Source: Thalassobaculum_A sp040219215 (GTDB taxonomy: Bacteria > Pseudomonadota > Alphaproteobacteria > Thalassobaculales > Thalassobaculaceae). From it: DNA of 64,000 nucleotides. Positions 43,873 through 52,541 of the stretch are shown one piece after another. The notes under the pieces were generated by a model. The model was not told where the DNA came from. It saw only the letters and a program-made list of their open reading frames with translations, and ran no database searches. The DNA lies in assembly GCF_040219215.1 (NCBI RefSeq), contig NZ_JAVJSX010000021.1, forward strand, positions 1-64,000. Reading direction: 5' to 3'. The position numbers were made by a program, and so were the translations under genes. How positions within the stretch are numbered: position 1 is the stretch's first letter; every line of letters begins with the position of its first letter.

Positions 43873-46800
43873 ATGGACGATCTCGACGCCGCCGAAAGCC
43901 TGTGGGACCTCTTCGAGCAGGAAAGCGAAAGCTATCTGGCCCAGATCGAGGAATCGCTGTCGGGGTCGGCCGAGGAACTGGCCGATCCCGAGGCGATGGG
44001 AACGCTGTTTCGGGCGTTCCATTCGCTGAAGGGGGTTTCCGCGTCCCTGGGCCTGACCGGCCTGGAGACGATCACCCATTACGGTGAAGACCTTCTGGAC
44101 ATGTTCCGGAACGGCGAAGCCCAGCCGGACGAGGCTGCCCGTGAACTGCTGCTGTATGCGGCAGACTCTCTGGTGTCCCTGCGCGAGGCGTGTCTGGAAA
44201 GCCGCTCCGATATCGCCGGCGACGCCACCCTGGTGGCGGATCTCAAGGCGGCGAAGACCCGGCTGAAGGGTGGCGGTGCCCCGGCACCCGCAGCCAAACC
44301 GGCCACGCCCGAGCGAACGGCCAATGCCGGCGCGACGCAGAACCAGCCCCAAGGCTCATCCCCGAAACTGGCCGCCTCGGCGACGCCCCCGGTGTCCAGG
44401 GCGCCGGAACCGCAGCAGCAACCGACAGGGCAGAAGCCAACGGCCCTGCAGGTCTCCAAGGCCCCTGCCGATCCGTCGGAAAGTGAGTTTCAGGACGAGA
44501 CCGTCGGACCCTTTGCTGCGGTCGTCTCGGCCGAACTCGGCCATCTGGCGGAGGCATTGGAGAATCCAGCGTTCGCAGCGTTGGATTCGCAGGAGATCAT
44601 CGGCTCGGTGCTTCCGATCCGCGAAGCGGCCAACGACGCCGGCTATCTCGGCATTGCCGACGTCCTGAACGGCATTCTAGGTGCCCTGCAGGACTCCGAA
44701 ACCCTCGACAAGACGGCGCTGACCCGCGGGCTCTGCATCTTCGTGCACCGACTGAGAGTGTTGTCCGAGTTGGCGGATTCCGGGTTGTCCATGGAGAACG
44801 TGGATGACTCGATGTCGCCGCACATCTCCAAGGAAGCCCGCGACGTCATCGACCGCCTGGGGGTCAATGGCGGGCAATCCAAGGATTGGGAACTCGTCGG
44901 TATCCTGGCCCGTGCACTGGGTGTTCACCGGCTCTCGGCGCTCGCCCGGCTGACCAGCGAGTTGACCGCGCTTGACGATTGGCGGGAGCGCCCGGGCGCG
45001 CTGGCCGTCGTCGAGGAGATCCGCAAGGAAAGCCAGGTGATCGGCATCGAGGGTCTCGACGTGTCGTCGCTCGATGTCCGGCAAGCGGACTACGATCGGC
45101 TGCGCGACCAGATGGCACTGCTGCTGACCAACGCCGAAGCCGCGGTCGCGGAGCTTCGGCAGTCGCTGGGTGACGAGATCTTCAACAGCCTGTCCCCGGA
45201 TGCACGCAACAAGATCGCGGACTTCCTGAAAGGCCCGGGCGCCCGTTTGCTGGAGGTCCAGGCGGTGCTGGCGGACGGCAATCCGGACGCCCATGCCCTG
45301 ATGAACCGGTTGAATGAAGAGAACGTGATCTCCAACCGCGTGCTGGTCGAGGTCGATCCGGACCTCTACCAGTTCCTGATCGGCATTGCCGGCCCGCCCG
45401 AACGCCTTGTCTCCGAGTTGAAGGCCATGCGCGGCGCGGCAACCGCGTTGAAGTCCTGGGCGGTTCTGGCGCAAAGCGAGCTCGACGAGGAGACGGCTGC
45501 GGCGCCGCCGTCGACCGATGACTCTGAAAGCAGCTATCTGGTAGTCGCCGACGATGCCTGGGAGATCGTGCAACAACCGAAGCGGCATCCGGAGGCGCGG
45601 CAGACAATGACGCCGGACATCACGGAGTGGGCGCCATCGAACGCCGCCGACGCGGTGTCGCTGGATCTGGTTGCTCCGGCGAGCCGACCACCGCAGGCCG
45701 AGGCATCCGCGCAGGCAACGCGCATTGAGTCGACCGAGGTCGATCTGCCCTCGGCATCGACCGACCCGAAGGTGCCGGCCGAGCGGAAAGAGTCCGGATC
45801 AGCCAAGAACATCGGCGGCAGTTCGCTGCGCGTTTCCTCCGAGTTGGTCGACAACTACCTCGACTCGGTAGCGGAACTGCGGCTGTGCCTGTCTCGGCTC
45901 GAGCAGGGAGCGTCGGAAGCCGGATTCGGAAGCACGACCGCCGAATTGCGGTCCGCCGCGACGCAGACCAGCGCGCGCACCGCGGAACGGTTGCGCGCGG
46001 CCGCCCGGCAGATCGACAATGCCGGCAAGGTGATCGCCAGCCAGATCGCCCGCGCCGAGACGACCCTGCGCATGCTGCATTCGGTCACACTCGAGTTGCG
46101 GGTGGTGCCGATCAGCATCGTGCTCGGCCGCATGCCGAGGCTGGTCAGGGATCTGGCCCGAAGCCTGGGCAAGCAGGTCAATCTCGACATCGAGGACGGC
46201 GACATCCAGATCGACAAGTCGATGGTCGACGCGTTGATGGAACCGATGGTCCACATGATCCGCAATGCCATGGACCACGGCATCGAACGGCCAGAGGAAC
46301 GGGCGCGCACCGGCAAGCCGAGCAAGGCGACCCTTACGCTGAAGGCAACCCAGAACGGCAACGTCGCCCGGATCATGATCGCTGACGACGGGCGGGGACT
46401 GAACACGGCGGTCATTCGCGCAAAGGCCATCGAGCGCGGGTTGCTGTCCGAGCAGGACGCGATGCGGATGCCGGACCGGGAGATCCAGCGGCAGATCTTC
46501 GCGCCCGGCTTCTCGACGGCGGCCGCCATTACCGAGACATCGGGACGCGGCGTCGGCATGGACGTGGTCCTGGTGACGATCCGCCGGCTCGGCGGCTCGA
46601 TCGACATCGACAGCGTCGAGGGCGAGGGCACCAAGTTCTACCTGAACTTCCCGGTCTCAGCGGCGCTGCAGCGCATCGTCGTGGTCTCCGACGGCGAACG
46701 CGATCTCGGTCTTCCGGAACGCGCCATTGTCGAGGTCATAGAGGTCGAGAAGAAGGCAATCCAGACGGTCGGGGAGTTGGCCGGTATCCAGCACCGCGAC

Positions 46801-47079
46801 GGTTTCCTGCCGGTGCGCGCGATCGAGACCATGCTCGGCTGGGACACGCCGGAGAAGACCGCCAAGCAGACGGTGTTTCCGGTGGTCATCATCGGAACGC
46901 CTGAGCGCCGCGTCGGAGTCGCCGTCGCCCGGGTCAAGCGCCGCCAGGAAGTCTTCATGAAGGAACTTCACCCGGCACTGAACGCAGTCGATGTGCTGGC
47001 CGGGGCAACCGTCATGGGCGAAGGTCAGCCGCTGCTGGTGCTCGATCCGGAAACCCTGATCGCCATCGCCGGCGCCTAA
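43873..47079 (+). CDS. cheA: Chemosensory histidine kinase CheA, extended form
   Basis: This kinase of 1068 residues is far longer than the usual 650-700. The P1 HPt domain carries phospho-accepting His50 (RAFHSLKG). A flexible Pro/Ala linker (about 140-170) and a 400-residue helical region come next (about 180-600), then the P3 dimerisation helices (about 650-745). The P4 ATPase domain follows, with MVHMIRNAMDHGIE near 794, DDGRGLN near 838 and GRGVGMD near 891. The P5 CheW-like domain ends the protein (929-1065). No receiver domain is attached and no clear P2 is visible. It is last in the plus-strand operon, convergent with cheB. Confidence 0.93.
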   Translation: MDDLDAAESLWDLFEQESESYLAQIEESLSGSAEELADPEAMGTLFRAFHSLKGVSASLGLTGLETITHYGEDLLDMFRNGEAQPDEAARELLLYAADSLVSLREACLESRSDIAGDATLVADLKAAKTRLKGGGAPAPAAKPATPERTANAGATQNQPQGSSPKLAASATPPVSRAPEPQQQPTGQKPTALQVSKAPADPSESEFQDETVGPFAAVVSAELGHLAEALENPAFAALDSQEIIGSVLPIREAANDAGYLGIADVLNGILGALQDSETLDKTALTRGLCIFVHRLRVLSELADSGLSMENVDDSMSPHISKEARDVIDRLGVNGGQSKDWELVGILARALGVHRLSALARLTSELTALDDWRERPGALAVVEEIRKESQVIGIEGLDVSSLDVRQADYDRLRDQMALLLTNAEAAVAELRQSLGDEIFNSLSPDARNKIADFLKGPGARLLEVQAVLADGNPDAHALMNRLNEENVISNRVLVEVDPDLYQFLIGIAGPPERLVSELKAMRGAATALKSWAVLAQSELDEETAAAPPSTDDSESSYLVVADDAWEIVQQPKRHPEARQTMTPDITEWAPSNAADAVSLDLVAPASRPPQAEASAQATRIESTEVDLPSASTDPKVPAERKESGSAKNIGGSSLRVSSELVDNYLDSVAELRLCLSRLEQGASEAGFGSTTAELRSAATQTSARTAERLRAAARQIDNAGKVIASQIARAETTLRMLHSVTLELRVVPISIVLGRMPRLVRDLARSLGKQVNLDIEDGDIQIDKSMVDALMEPMVHMIRNAMDHGIERPEERARTGKPSKATLTLKATQNGNVARIMIADDGRGLNTAVIRAKAIERGLLSEQDAMRMPDREIQRQIFAPGFSTAAAITETSGRGVGMDVVLVTIRRLGGSIDIDSVEGEGTKFYLNFPVSAALQRIVVVSDGERDLGLPERAIVEVIEVEKKAIQTVGELAGIQHRDGFLPVRAIETMLGWDTPEKTAKQTVFPVVIIGTPERRVGVAVARVKRRQEVFMKELHPALNAVDVLAGATVMGEGQPLLVLDPETLIAIAGA

Positions 47080-47101
47080 GCCGACCAGTGGTCCGGCGCG
47101 G

Positions 47102-48193
47102 CTACTTCGACAGGGTCAGCGTCAGGCCGGACAGCCACCCGGCGATCTTCGACAGCGGCATCACGCTGTCGGCTGCGCCTTCCTCGAACGCTGCCTTGGG
47201 CATGCCGTAGACAACCGACGTCGCCTCGTCCTGGGCCACGGTTCGCGCACCGGCCCGCCGCATCGCCAGCAGGCCCTCGGCGCCGTCCCGTCCCATCCCC
47301 GTCAGGATGACGCCCAAGGCCCGTTTTCCGAGTTCCTTGGACGCGGACATCATGAGCGCGTCCACTGAGGGACAGTGGCCGCCGATGCGGTCGCTCTCGC
47401 CAAGCTTGGTCCAGATCCCCTTGCCGTCCTTGCGCAGTCGAAACTGACGACCACCCGGCCCAAGCACGGCCAGCCCCGGCCGCAAGGCGATGTTGTCGCG
47501 TGCCAGTTCCACGTCGATCGAGCAGGACTGGTTCAGGCGCTGGGCAAAGGAATCGACATACGCCTCCGGCATGTGCTGGACGATGGCGATCGGCGGGCAA
47601 TACCGGGCCATGCCGGACAGCACCGAGAGCAGAGCATCGGTTCCGCCAGTCGAGGCGCCGATGCAGATCACCGGTCCAAGATACGGTGTACCGGAGTCCT
47701 TGGACGGTTCATCAGCGCGGGTCCGCGTACCGGCCTTCTCGGATTCCGGCGGCCGGGCCGCTGGCTTGTCGGACAGCCGTTCGGGCGGTCGCCAGACCGG
47801 CATGCGCGCCTGCTTGAGTGCCGCTTCGAGGCTTCGCGATGCCCGGGCCAGCTCGTCGCGAACGTTCAACCGCGGGATCGCGACGACATGCTGTGCCGGA
47901 ATCTTCAGCCTGTCGGCAACCGATCTCCCCTCATCCTGGAAACCCGCGGCGATCAGAAGGGTTGCCCGGTTCGCCGAGACGATCGCGGCGATCCCGGCAT
48001 CCAGGGCCGCCAGATCGTCGTGAAATGCCGCCAGAACGATGATCTCGCTCGCCACCAGGCGCTCCCGGGCCACCCGGGTCGGCGAAATGGCCTCCACCCG
48101 GCCGGCATCCGACAGCTGGATCAATTTCTCTGTGACGGCCTTGCGCAGCAGCGGGTCCGCGGCGATTACCAGGATCTCGGAGGATCGGCTCAT
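47102..48193 (-). CDS. cheB: Chemoreceptor methylesterase/deamidase CheB with degenerate receiver
   Basis: This 363-residue protein keeps an intact methylesterase domain (about 175-360) with catalytic Ser181 (GASTGGT), His207 (IVQHM) and Asp303 (GMGRDGAEGL). The N-terminal 120 residues keep the receiver-like alternation, but the acid pocket is reduced to AADP. The phospho-acceptor stretch reads IIVLAAFHDD, with Ala where Asp is expected, and the KP switch is missing. It is therefore unlikely to be phosphorylated. It demethylates or deamidates the MCP encoded in the same operon. Its ATG overlaps the cheR stop (ATGA). Confidence 0.9.
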   Translation of the reverse strand: MSRSSEILVIAADPLLRKAVTEKLIQLSDAGRVEAISPTRVARERLVASEIIVLAAFHDDLAALDAGIAAIVSANRATLLIAAGFQDEGRSVADRLKIPAQHVVAIPRLNVRDELARASRSLEAALKQARMPVWRPPERLSDKPAARPPESEKAGTRTRADEPSKDSGTPYLGPVICIGASTGGTDALLSVLSGMARYCPPIAIVQHMPEAYVDSFAQRLNQSCSIDVELARDNIALRPGLAVLGPGGRQFRLRKDGKGIWTKLGESDRIGGHCPSVDALMMSASKELGKRALGVILTGMGRDGAEGLLAMRRAGARTVAQDEATSVVYGMPKAAFEEGAADSVMPLSKIAGWLSGLTLTLSK

Positions 48194-49029
48194 CGGGCTG
48201 CCCGCTTCCGAAAGATGGCCGGCTGCAACTGATCCAGATACTCGCGAGTGTGGTCGGGATTGTCGGTGTGACCGATGAACAGGTACCCACCCGGCGTCAA
48301 CAGCTCCGCCAGGTTGCGAATCAGCTTTCGGCGCGTATCGTCGTCGAAATAGATCATGACGTTGCGGCAGAAGATGACGTGAAACCCGCCCTTCAGGAAG
48401 TCCAGCGGGTCGACCAGGTTCAGCCAGCGGAACATGACGTCGTCGCGCACCGGTTTGACGACCCGGTACCGGCCGCCGTCCAGTGGCTCCAGAAACCGGG
48501 TGCGCCATTCTGCGGGCATGTACCGGAACGCGTCAGACTTGAATTCGCCGGCGGCGCCGCGCCTGAGAGCACGAACCGCGATGTCGGTGGCCAGAACACC
48601 GGCATCGAGGTCGTCATACTGCTTTCCGAAATACGCGCGCATGGCCATGACGATGGAGTAAGCCTCTTCGCCGGCCGCCGCCGCGGCACTCCAGATCCGC
48701 AGGTCCATGCGTCCCGAACGCGCGGCCCGTTGCTTGATCTCCGGCAGGACGGTCGAGGTCAGGAACTCAAAATGCGCAGGCTCCCGGTAGAAGTAGCTGT
48801 GATTGGTCGACAGCTGTTCGACCACTTCGATCAGCAGGTCGTCGCGCCCCTCGGTTCCAGCCTCGCGGATCAGCGCATTGATCGACCGGTGACCAGAAGA
48901 ATTGATGTATCCAAGCAGGCGCGATCGTAGAAAGTTCTCCGCGTCACCCGGCAGAACAATCCCGAACCTGGCATGCATGAGCCGGCGAAAGGTGCCGAAC
49001 TCAGCACTCGTGACGTCAATACTTTCCAA
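48190..49029 (-). CDS. cheR: Chemoreceptor methyltransferase CheR
   Basis: This 279-residue SAM-dependent methyltransferase has an N-terminal helical domain (about 7-75) and a catalytic domain with LSTNHSYFYREPAHFEFL, IWSAAAAAGEEAYSI (the GEEPYS-like SAM motif), ATDIAVRALR and FHVIFCRNVMIYFD. It methylates receptor glutamates. The start is uncertain: TTG at 49029 gives the normal family length and overlaps the MCP stop by 14 bases, while ATG starts further upstream lie inside the MCP gene and lack ribosome sites. Its stop overlaps the cheB start, so MCP, CheR and CheB are translated as a unit. Confidence 0.9.
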   Translation of the reverse strand: MESIDVTSAEFGTFRRLMHARFGIVLPGDAENFLRSRLLGYINSSGHRSINALIREAGTEGRDDLLIEVVEQLSTNHSYFYREPAHFEFLTSTVLPEIKQRAARSGRMDLRIWSAAAAAGEEAYSIVMAMRAYFGKQYDDLDAGVLATDIAVRALRRGAAGEFKSDAFRYMPAEWRTRFLEPLDGGRYRVVKPVRDDVMFRWLNLVDPLDFLKGGFHVIFCRNVMIYFDDDTRRKLIRNLAELLTPGGYLFIGHTDNPDHTREYLDQLQPAIFRKRAAR

Positions 49030-50710
49030 AATCGCCCGACGTGATCTTGTCCTGGGCGTCCTTGCCGGCGCCTTCGGTCGACTTGCCGGACTTGGGCTTT
49101 GGCGGCGTCGGCTCAGCCTCGTCATCATGGCTCACGCTGGCCGCCCCGTTCAGCTTGAACCGGGAAACCGACTGCTGCAGCTCGCGTCCACGGGTCGCCA
49201 GCGAACCCGACGTCGCAGCCATCTGTTGGGCGGCGGCGGCATTCTGCTGGATGACGGTGTTCAGGCGATGGATCGCGACATTGATCTCGTCGGCTCCGAT
49301 CGACTGCTCCTCGCTCGCCGCCGTGATTCCCTGCACGAGGTCCTTGGTCCGGGTGATCTCCGGCAGTAGCTCGCTCAGCAGCCGGCTGGTGTTCTCCGCC
49401 GCCTCGCGGCCATCGGCCGATGCGTCCTGGATCTCGCTGGCCGCCTGCTTGCTGATCTCGGCCAGACGGGAGACTTCGGAGGCGACCACCGCGAACCCGC
49501 GGCCATGCTCGCCGGCGCGGGCGGCTTCGACCGACGCGTTCAACGCCAACAGTTCGACCTTCCGGGTGATCTCCTCGACCACCAGGATCTTGTCGGAGAT
49601 GTGCTTCATGGCGGCGGCGGTCTGGCCCATCGCCTCGGAGCAGCGGGTGGCTTCGCTGGCCATGCGCTCGGAAACCTTCTCGGTCTCCTCGGCGTTCTTC
49701 GCGTTCTGGCGGATGCCCGCGGACATCTCCTCCATGGCCGCCGAAGTTTCCTGCACACTGGACGCCTGGTCGTTCACCCCGTCGGCAACCTGCTGGGCAG
49801 CCTGGCGAAGCTCGGCGCTTCCGCTGCTCACGCCATTCGATGCGGTGCGAATGGTGCCGAGCATGTCCCGCAGATTGTCCTGCATCGTCGCGACGGAACT
49901 CAAGACCCGCCCGATCTCGTCGGTTGCCCCGTCGGTCTCGACGGTCGCAGACAGGTCGCCGGCACCAAATCGGTCGACGATCTTAACGGTGGCATTGAGG
50001 CGCTGGCGAATCCGCAATGCCAGCGCGATACCGGCAAGCAAGGATATGATCACCGTAATCACGGCCCCGACGATCAGATGTTGAACCGCCGCCTTCTCGG
50101 CTTCCTCGACGATCAGCATCGATTTCGCCGTCAACGCGTTGGTGCGCTGCAGCAGGTCCTGCATGTAGGCGTTCGAACGCTGTTCCGCTTCCTCGATCCG
50201 CTGCATCTTGTCTTGGAGGAACGACAACTCAGGGATACGCCCCCCCGACGCCGCAAGCAGTTCTTTCAGCTGCGTGAACACAACCTCCGCGGAAGCGTTC
50301 AGACTGTCGTGCTCTTTCTCTATCTTCCGCATCAGGCCCTGCAGTTCGCGGTACTCGGCCGAACGCGAATCGTTTTCATTCACCACCGCATTCAGAAGAG
50401 CGTCGATCTGCTGGTGCTCCTCTTCCGCCTTGTGTGAATACTCCTTGAATTTTTCGATGTGCTCGTTGGTCTTTGCCCCGCGTCCCTGCCCGACATTGGA
50501 CAACGTGATGTGTATTTCCATTTCCTGCAGAAGCTGGTGTTCGATCGAGCTGGCCACGAGCTGGGAAATCGGTGTTTCGACTTCCGCTATGTGCTCGATC
50601 TGCTTGCCGATCGTGGCCATCGTGAAAATGGCATATCCGGCGAAGCTGCTCAGGGCCGCAGCCATGAAAACAACCAGCGCCAACAGCTTCGTGGACAGAT
50701 TTACGGACAT
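49016..50710 (-). CDS. Methyl-accepting chemotaxis protein with helical periplasmic sensor
   Basis: This 564-residue receptor has two membrane helices (about 8-30 and 210-232) around a purely helical periplasmic domain. A HAMP domain follows, then the cytoplasmic coiled coil with hairpin tip KVELLALNASVEAARAGEHG. Methylation-type Gln/Glu pairs flank the tip. The tail ends TSGDFGKY and has no NWETF-type pentapeptide, so CheR and CheB act without a tether. GAGGGGCGA precedes the ATG. It is the first gene of a minus-strand operon with CheR and CheB and has its own sigma-70-like promoter. Confidence 0.93.
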   Translation of the reverse strand: MSVNLSTKLLALVVFMAAALSSFAGYAIFTMATIGKQIEHIAEVETPISQLVASSIEHQLLQEMEIHITLSNVGQGRGAKTNEHIEKFKEYSHKAEEEHQQIDALLNAVVNENDSRSAEYRELQGLMRKIEKEHDSLNASAEVVFTQLKELLAASGGRIPELSFLQDKMQRIEEAEQRSNAYMQDLLQRTNALTAKSMLIVEEAEKAAVQHLIVGAVITVIISLLAGIALALRIRQRLNATVKIVDRFGAGDLSATVETDGATDEIGRVLSSVATMQDNLRDMLGTIRTASNGVSSGSAELRQAAQQVADGVNDQASSVQETSAAMEEMSAGIRQNAKNAEETEKVSERMASEATRCSEAMGQTAAAMKHISDKILVVEEITRKVELLALNASVEAARAGEHGRGFAVVASEVSRLAEISKQAASEIQDASADGREAAENTSRLLSELLPEITRTKDLVQGITAASEEQSIGADEINVAIHRLNTVIQQNAAAAQQMAATSGSLATRGRELQQSVSRFKLNGAASVSHDDEAEPTPPKPKSGKSTEGAGKDAQDKITSGDFGKY

Positions 50711-50786
50711 CGGTCGCCCCTCGACACTATTCGAACAGTTCTGCTCGGCCCTGTAGTACCGACGGGCGGGCCGCGATTCGGGGGCG

Positions 50787-50816
50787 AGTATATAGTCGTC
50801 GGTGCGCTGTTGTCAG
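50787..50816 (-). promoter_or_regulatory. Sigma-70-like promoter for the MCP-cheR-cheB operon
   Basis: Read on the minus strand, CTGACA (50816-50811) and TATACT (50792-50787) are separated by 18 bases, each matching five of six consensus positions. The -10 lies about 77 bases before the MCP start. An overlapping TATATA gives a 16-base spacing as an alternative. Confidence 0.6.
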
Positions 50817-50963
50817 AGCAATCTGGCCTGAGCCGAGTCGGTATACTCCCCAAAGAGCCGAACCCCCGATCCGATCAAGGCCGGGAAGCATCTCAACGGC
50901 CCGGGCAGCGAAGGATTCAACCGGAATATCAGGAGCATCTGCTCGCGAATCGGAGCAAGAGAA

Positions 50964-52526
50964 TCAAGCCAGCGGGCGCAGTTCCGTATCATCGTCGAAC
51001 ACCAGCACACGGCCCAGATTGCGCATCGAACGAACCTCTGCGGGAACCGGATCGTCGAGCGTCTCCAGGAACCCCTCGACGGCCGCGCTGACTTCGGCCG
51101 GCTGGAGATTGTGCACGTCGTGCCCCAGCACGTTCAGCATTCGGCGTTCGCGGATCTTTCCAAGCTTTGAGTAAGCCTGCCGGTCGACGACCCGCCGTCC
51201 GTCCTCCAGCGCCGTGATCGATTTCAGCACCGTCCAGTTCCGTCGCCCCCAAGGCAGCATGTCGAAGGGATACCAGTTCAGGAACAGGCAAGGCGTTCCG
51301 AACAGAAGGGGGACCAGCGACAACCCGGAGCTTGAACCGATGTGAAACGCCGCCGTCCCCGGCAGAAGAACATCAAGCTCCTGCGTCTTAAGCGGCGAAT
51401 GAGCGTAGTCGAAAACCCCCTCGATCGGCGGCAGTGCACTCATCGACGGATCGCCCAGCCGGACGACCTGATATCCTCGCGCGACCAGGGAATGAACTGC
51501 CGGCAGGTACGTCTCGATGTCGGTGTCGCGCAAGGTGCTCACCTCGACGTCGCGGAAGCCCGGTTCCCGGCAGTGGAGTGTGACCAGCGGCCGTGATGGA
51601 TCGAGCCCACCGGCACGAAAGAACGCGCTCACTTCGGGATCTGTGTCAGGCACCTTGTCAAAGATGGATCCGTCCAGCCGTCCTGACTTGTCCGCGACGA
51701 CACCGCACATTTCAAAATAATCAACGAATCGACCATCTACATACTCGAGATTCGCACTCGAATGATTGTCAAAGAAAGTTGACCATCGATCCGTTGATTC
51801 GATGTTTTTGGATATTTCCGACAATTTATCGAACAAAAATCGATTAACTGGAGGCTCTCTCCAAAGACACACTTTGCGAAATGGGGTGTCTTCAAATTCT
51901 ATGGATTTTACTATATATGCAAGAATCACCATATGCCCAATGGAGAACGTCCAGTGAGCCGACAGGGCCCTTTCATGTGATTTGTTAAAATTATATCGGT
52001 AATTTAGGATGTGACTTGAAATATTGGTTCGGAGTTTCGTTGATTCCACAAAATTGCACGTTTTAGCAAGCACCGACTCAATCCATTGCTTGCCTAGTAC
52101 GATCTGAAAAGCTTCATTGATCGACTGCGGCACGGTCTTGTCAGACAAAAGAGAGATCAGTTTCTCATAGGTACTATCCTGCTTCGAGAACCAGACCGGC
52201 TCGCCCGACAGTCGATCAAGATCGACCCGGCGATGCACGATCAGCGCGGCCCCGACGAACGGAACAATACGCTTGTCGGTGATCTTCGTCGTGTTGACCC
52301 AGTCCTGAAGAACCTTCCGGTCGATCGTCCCTGCCGCACGCAGCGCCTTCCACAGGATATCCGCTTCCACCATCACCGGCAGGATCATCAGACGACGGAA
52401 CCACCGGAAGATCGCCCCTGACGCAGCGACGCACCGAATACAGTCGGCGCACGCGACCACATCCTGAGGGTCGTTTATGACAGCGATGCGCGTTGCACGA
52501 TCAGGTGCGTCGTGATTGAGCGTCAT
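50964..52526 (-). CDS. TIGR04372 family glycosyltransferase, copy 2
   Basis: This 520-residue paralogue of the gene at 37872-39437 shares long identical stretches in the C-terminal half, such as FHIGSSSGLSLVPLL, LLPWGRRNWTV and YQVVRLGDPSM. The N-terminal half is clearly divergent in sequence but aligned in length. The segment around 51700-52150 is AT-rich (21 G/C of 60 in 51781-51840), as in the first copy. The start is ATG 52526, with a GTG one codon upstream as an alternative. It ends 253 bases beyond the MCP start region and begins 15 bases after purD, so it may be read through from purD. The glycan made is unknown. Confidence 0.75.
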   Translation of the reverse strand: MTLNHDAPDRATRIAVINDPQDVVACADCIRCVAASGAIFRWFRRLMILPVMVEADILWKALRAAGTIDRKVLQDWVNTTKITDKRIVPFVGAALIVHRRVDLDRLSGEPVWFSKQDSTYEKLISLLSDKTVPQSINEAFQIVLGKQWIESVLAKTCNFVESTKLRTNISSHILNYRYNFNKSHERALSAHWTFSIGHMVILAYIVKSIEFEDTPFRKVCLWREPPVNRFLFDKLSEISKNIESTDRWSTFFDNHSSANLEYVDGRFVDYFEMCGVVADKSGRLDGSIFDKVPDTDPEVSAFFRAGGLDPSRPLVTLHCREPGFRDVEVSTLRDTDIETYLPAVHSLVARGYQVVRLGDPSMSALPPIEGVFDYAHSPLKTQELDVLLPGTAAFHIGSSSGLSLVPLLFGTPCLFLNWYPFDMLPWGRRNWTVLKSITALEDGRRVVDRQAYSKLGKIRERRMLNVLGHDVHNLQPAEVSAAVEGFLETLDDPVPAEVRSMRNLGRVLVFDDDTELRPLA

Positions 52527-52541
52527 CACACCGCCGCTCGC

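Noticed and set aside
37872..52526. The AT-rich segments as an integrated mobile element
   Set aside because: No integrase, transposase, tRNA or direct-repeat attachment site was seen, and the AT-rich parts lie inside two coding frames that stay open.
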